Of a stretch of 64,000 nucleotides of DNA, positions 63,254 through 64,000 are shown one piece after another. The notes beneath the pieces were generated by a model. It was given only the letters and a program-made list of their open reading frames with translations, did no database searches and was not told the origin of the DNA. The stretch spans positions 1-64,000 of the forward strand of contig CAYNPO010000004.1 of NCBI GenBank assembly GCA_964399165.1, written 5' to 3'. The translations under genes and the position numbers were made by a program. Positions within the stretch are counted from its first letter, which is position 1. Each line of letters starts with the position of its first letter. The stretch comes from UBA6144 sp964399165 (GTDB lineage: Bacteria > Bdellovibrionota > Bacteriovoracia > Bacteriovoracales > Bacteriovoracaceae).

Positions 63254-63758
63254 ACTCGTCGTCGATTTTTCCCATGGTAGCTTGGCCCAGAAACGCGCCT
63301 TCCTGGAGGCGAACGCCGACAAGGCCGTGGTCATGGACCTCTCATGCATCGATCCCAGCCAACTCTATTCGGAGTATGCGCAGCTTAAGGGTTCCTTCCC
63401 CGGGCAATTCGCCTTAGGAGGGAAAGTGGAACTTCACCTGCGGGAAGAAGTGCCGGGGGTGGAGAAGGCGCTGCGGGAGAAGGGCCTGACGCCCGTGAGG
63501 ACCGCCTCGGCAGGCCTGGGTTTCACCGTTCCGCGGATCCTGGCCATGGTGGTGAACGAGGCATTCTTCGCGCTTGAGGAAGGTATCGCCACCGCAGCCG
63601 ACATCGACACGGCCATGCGCTACGGGGTGAATTACCCAGGTGGGCCTTTCGGATGGGCCAAGGGCCGTGAAAGCATCTATGCCGAGTTGCTGGAGGCTTT
63701 GCTCGTGAAGTCTGGCGATGCCCGGTATTCAGCGGCGACCAGTCTCAGAAATGCCTGA
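63246..63758 (+). CDS. Separate second C-terminal domain of PaaH-type 3-hydroxyacyl-CoA dehydrogenase
   Basis: The 170 residues start at ATG 63246 inside the end of the previous gene, in a different frame (ATGGCTGA overlap). The second half has the HCDH C-terminal signature GFTVPRILAMVVNEAFFALEEGIATAADIDTAMRYGVNYPGGPFGW. No NAD-binding domain is present. Together with the previous gene the length (287 + 170) is close to a complete PaaH. The N-terminal 75 residues are a poorly conserved linker. Its 3' end overlaps the convergent partial gene. Confidence 0.85.
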   Translation: MAELVVDFSHGSLAQKRAFLEANADKAVVMDLSCIDPSQLYSEYAQLKGSFPGQFALGGKVELHLREEVPGVEKALREKGLTPVRTASAGLGFTVPRILAMVVNEAFFALEEGIATAADIDTAMRYGVNYPGGPFGWAKGRESIYAELLEALLVKSGDARYSAATSLRNA

Positions 63759-64000
63759 GGCAAGAGCAGGCTTCTCCCCCACCACCAGCCGCTGCACGTG
63801 CCGGTCGAACTCGAAGTCGAACGTGAACGTGTGGGTGACGATGTTGGAGCCCTCGAGGTCAGCCGGGCGCAGGGCGGTGATCTCCCGGCGCACGAAATAA
63901 TCCCGGTGCTCGTTGAGCCATCGGCGAGAGACGCCGTACTGGGCATAGTTACCGATCATCGCCGCGGTCACGCTGATTCGGCCGTTGAAGGCGGTGGCGG
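63729..64000 (-). CDS. 3' part of an unrecognised gene running off the window
   Basis: On the minus strand the frame is open from the window edge to the stop at 63729. It encodes at least 90 residues with features AAMIGNYAQYGVSRRWL, HRDYFVRREITALRPADLEGSN and THTFTFDFEFDRHVQRLV. I do not recognise the family. GTG at 63971 could be an internal start, but the frame stays open to 64000, so a longer gene is likely. It overlaps the last plus gene by 30 nt at the 3' end. Confidence 0.5.
   Translation of the reverse strand, partial: ATAFNGRISVTAAMIGNYAQYGVSRRWLNEHRDYFVRREITALRPADLEGSNIVTHTFTFDFEFDRHVQRLVVGEKPALASGISETGRR

Noticed and set aside
63246..63758. Split PaaH called as a pseudogene
   Set aside because: Both parts have good motifs, and the start/stop overlap is typical of coupled genes; it is reported as a split instead.

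Overview
The window is GC-rich, densely packed bacterial chromosome. It has housekeeping operons, many secreted or lipid-anchored proteins and no phage, insertion sequence, CRISPR array, rRNA or tRNA that I could find. A heptose kinase, lytic transglycosylase, outer-membrane barrel protein, Tat-type and lipoprotein signals, FKBP chaperones and a murein-peptide recycling enzyme point to a Gram-negative cell. The mix of secreted peptidases, a TPR plus winged-helix regulator, a solitary CpaF-type ATPase and aromatic amino-acid/phenylacetate catabolism resembles Bdellovibrionota or a related 'delta' lineage. That placement is an inference from remembered gene content, not a search.

Layout. 0.2-6.7 kb (minus): lytic transglycosylase, chorismate-mutase-like protein, cmk, heptose kinase, pheS, pheT. 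6.8-10.3 kb (plus): DUF255 thioredoxin-like protein, CoA-transferase, slyD. 10.3-11.8 kb (minus): YiiX-like peptidase and dipeptide epimerase. 12.0-16.7 kb (plus): an 824-aa secreted/membrane protein, an M15 peptidase and a secreted protein with 51-bp tandem repeats. 16.8-24.8 kb (minus): thioesterase, a 545-aa secreted protein, a membrane-anchored protein, an outer-membrane protein, a 2H phosphoesterase-like protein, enolase, CpaF-like ATPase, cupredoxin and a NIF3-like protein. 25.0-29.1 kb (plus): five secreted metallopeptidase-like genes, four of them paralogs. 29.2-37.0 kb (mixed): FKBP lipoprotein, an ABC importer split by an M48 lipoprotein gene, RNase HI, QueD-like, M14 amidase, ferredoxin and PlsC. 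37.0-45.4 kb (minus): the rimP-nusA-infB-rbfA-truB operon, then GNAT, an unknown exported protein and the TPR regulator. 45.7-48.8 kb (plus): thrS, a degenerate HD-GYP-like protein and a small exonuclease-X-like protein. 48.8-53.6 kb (minus): Nudix/metallo-beta-lactamase fusion and a giant fused indolepyruvate ferredoxin oxidoreductase. 53.7-63.8 kb (plus): NYN protein, HPPD, pstSCAB1B2 and a phenylacetate/beta-oxidation cluster. A partial minus-strand gene runs off the right end.

How the genes fit together. IOR (aryl-pyruvates to aryl-acetyl-CoA), HPPD (4-hydroxyphenylpyruvate to homogentisate) and the paaF/G/A/H-like genes describe breakdown of phenylalanine and tyrosine, fitting a protein-fed lifestyle and the many exported peptidases. 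The dipeptide epimerase, M14 amidase, M15 peptidase and lytic transglycosylase deal with peptidoglycan and its fragments. The most unusual items are: (1) the metallopeptidase cluster with a conserved eight-cysteine framework; (2) two adjacent PstB ATPases whose defects are complementary, predicting an asymmetric heterodimer; (3) two large secreted proteins ending in the same SNRY tail; (4) an intrinsic terminator abutting the rimP start codon; (5) a vitamin B12/iron-type importer whose binding-protein gene is separated from its permease and ATPase genes by an opposite-strand M48 gene.
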